DNA from: Streptomyces sp. NK15101
GTDB lineage: Bacteria; Actinomycetota; Actinomycetes; Streptomycetales; Streptomycetaceae
Length of the DNA: 64,000 bases
Assembly: GCF_020400725.1 (NCBI RefSeq)
Contig: NZ_JAINVG010000003.1
Span: 1-64,000, forward strand
Reading direction: 5' to 3'
The position numbers were made by a program, and so were the translations under genes. Of this stretch, positions 62,981 to 64,000 are shown one piece after another; the stretch's first letter is position 1; every line of letters begins with the position of its first letter. The notes under the pieces were generated by a model that was given only the letters and a program-made list of their open reading frames with translations, was not told where the DNA came from and did no database searches.

Positions 62981-63505
62981 TCAGAGGCGGGGCAGGTGCC
63001 CGTCCACCAGGACGCGCAGCCGATCCGCCTCCTCCGGGGAGCGCAGTCCGCGCAGCGGCAGCACCTCGGCGAGCAGGATGTTCGGGTCGCGGCTGAGCAG
63101 CACCAGGTGGTCGCGGGTCTCGCGGTAGCCGCGGAAGACCGACCAGCGCTGGAGCAGCGACACGTGGGCGGTCTCCATCTCGATCCCGGTCTCGCTCACC
63201 GAGGCGCGGTACTCGCCCTGCCACTCGACCGTGCGCAGCGCGTGGTTGGCCTGGAAGTGGGGCATCGCCCAGATGAGGCCGGCGAGGAGGAGGAAGAGCC
63301 CGGTCGAGACCGTGACGGTCGCCTGTGCGATCGCCGCGAGCACGGCGAAGCCCCCGAAGAGCAGGACGAACGCCCAGCGCAGGATGTGGAGCCGCCGCAG
63401 CCGCTCCCGTACGAGGACGGCCGTGAGGAGGTCGGCCCGCGTCGGCCGGAAGACCAGCCCGACCGTGCCCCGCGTCGCGTCCTGGCTTCCGCTGCTCATG
63501 ACCAT
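62981..63505 (-). CDS. Small membrane protein, YcxB-like
   Basis: The product has 174 residues. Two adjacent membrane helices (ILRWAFVLLFGGFAVLAAIA and VSTGLFLLLAGLIWAM) are followed by a cytosolic beta-domain (WQGEYRASVSETGIEMETA, WSVFRGYRETRDHLVLLS), the YcxB pattern. Function unknown. ATG 63505 with a TACGCT box 8 nt upstream, or ATG 63499. Confidence 0.82.
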   Translation of the reverse strand: MVMSSGSQDATRGTVGLVFRPTRADLLTAVLVRERLRRLHILRWAFVLLFGGFAVLAAIAQATVTVSTGLFLLLAGLIWAMPHFQANHALRTVEWQGEYRASVSETGIEMETAHVSLLQRWSVFRGYRETRDHLVLLSRDPNILLAEVLPLRGLRSPEEADRLRVLVDGHLPRL

Positions 63506-63597
63506 GACAGAGGAGCGTACTGCCGACCCGCCCGGCCGGCCGGACCGGGGTCGTGCCACGATGCGCCTTTGCCCACCGATCATGAAAGGGGCTGTCG

Positions 63598-64000
63598 GTG
63601 CGCGCATCACTCAGAGCGCTGCTCGCCGCGCTGTTCTCCGTCGGACTGATGGCCGCGGCCGGCGTGCCCGCCCAGGCGGACGTCGTCGACAAGGAGACCG
63701 CTCCCAGGCCGCGCTTCATCACGTACAACGTGTGCGGCGCCTCCTCCACCTGCGAGGACCGGCCGACCAGCGCGGCGAAGACGGAGTGGCTCGACGCCGT
63801 CGTGCACGCCGTCGACTACTGGGAGACGGACCTCGTCATGCTCCAGGAGGTCTGTTACGAGCAGTGGAAGCTGCTCCGCGACCGCCTGGCGAACCGCTCC
63901 GGCACGAGGTACGACTCCGTCTGGGGCGCGGCGCTCCCGTCGGCGTCCGGCTGCGCCCGCTGGGACCCCGACCCCGACGACGGTGTCGCTCCCGACCTGC
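63598..64000 (+). CDS. Secreted endonuclease/exonuclease/phosphatase-family protein, truncated by window end
   Basis: The 134 codons visible start with a Sec signal (MRASLRALLAALFSVGLMAA, cleavage near AQA) and continue RFITYNVCGASSTCED and LVMLQEVC, the first motifs of the EEP fold, including the metal-binding Glu in QEV. Paired Cys suit an extracellular enzyme. The GTG at 63598 has AAAGGGG before it. Its 3' part lies beyond the window. Confidence 0.85.
   Translation, partial: MRASLRALLAALFSVGLMAAAGVPAQADVVDKETAPRPRFITYNVCGASSTCEDRPTSAAKTEWLDAVVHAVDYWETDLVMLQEVCYEQWKLLRDRLANRSGTRYDSVWGAALPSASGCARWDPDPDDGVAPDL

Overview
The window is chromosomal DNA of a Streptomyces or a close relative. The evidence is very high GC with strong third-position GC bias, many GTG starts, TANNNT boxes 6-8 nt before start codons (leaderless pattern), mycothiol-type enzymes, SAV2148-type HEPN and DUF1707-FHA proteins, and a sulfate-assimilation cluster whose order matches, from memory, the Streptomyces sir-cysHCDN-ABC transporter-chelatase locus. 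I see no rRNA, tRNA, insertion sequence, prophage or CRISPR array.

Layout. 1-7.3 kb: a truncated secreted subtilisin divergent from a TrmB/LuxR-type regulator, two small proteins, an Ada/AlkA-type repair protein whose glycosylase part has lost its catalytic Asp, and rsgA with a short leader ORF and a palindrome over its ribosome-binding site. 7.4-16.3 kb: an accessory-looking block. A 1510-residue caspase-like/STAND ATPase/beta-propeller protein is followed in the same transcription unit by an alpha/beta-hydrolase-fold protein lacking its nucleophile and by a pentapeptide-repeat membrane protein. A divergent gene with a degenerate Nudix-like box starts 25 bp away. This is the best candidate for an undescribed immunity or programmed-death system. 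16.5-23 kb: a YihY membrane protein, AidB, a GAF-domain regulator, a secreted NTF2-like protein and a GNAT enzyme.

23.1-32.7 kb: sulfur assimilation. A cysteine-type leader peptide and stem-loop precede sirA, two very small overlapping ORFs, cysH, cysC, cysD, cysN, two small intercistronic ORFs, a sulfonate-type ABC importer and a sirohydrochlorin chelatase. Together they import sulfonate, activate sulfate, reduce it to sulfide and supply siroheme for the last step.

32.7-46.9 kb: housekeeping and accessory enzymes (DinB-like protein, small secreted protein, Rv2466c-like oxidoreductase, DUF1697), a sugar ABC importer operon, a phosphotransferase, two hydrolases, a DnaQ-like exonuclease, the SAV2148-type protein, and a pair of secreted genes that look like a copper amine oxidase split into N-domain and catalytic halves. 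47-58.4 kb: glycogen-to-trehalose enzymes GlgX/TreX, TreY and TreZ, interleaved with an MFS transporter, a secreted Ser-rich protein, an unusual P450, an FHA protein and a His-rich GNAT protein. 58.4-64 kb: M24 peptidase, a conserved hypothetical, LysR regulator, TPR protein, a CTP-synthase-like glutaminase, a membrane protein and the start of a secreted endonuclease/phosphatase-family protein cut by the window end.
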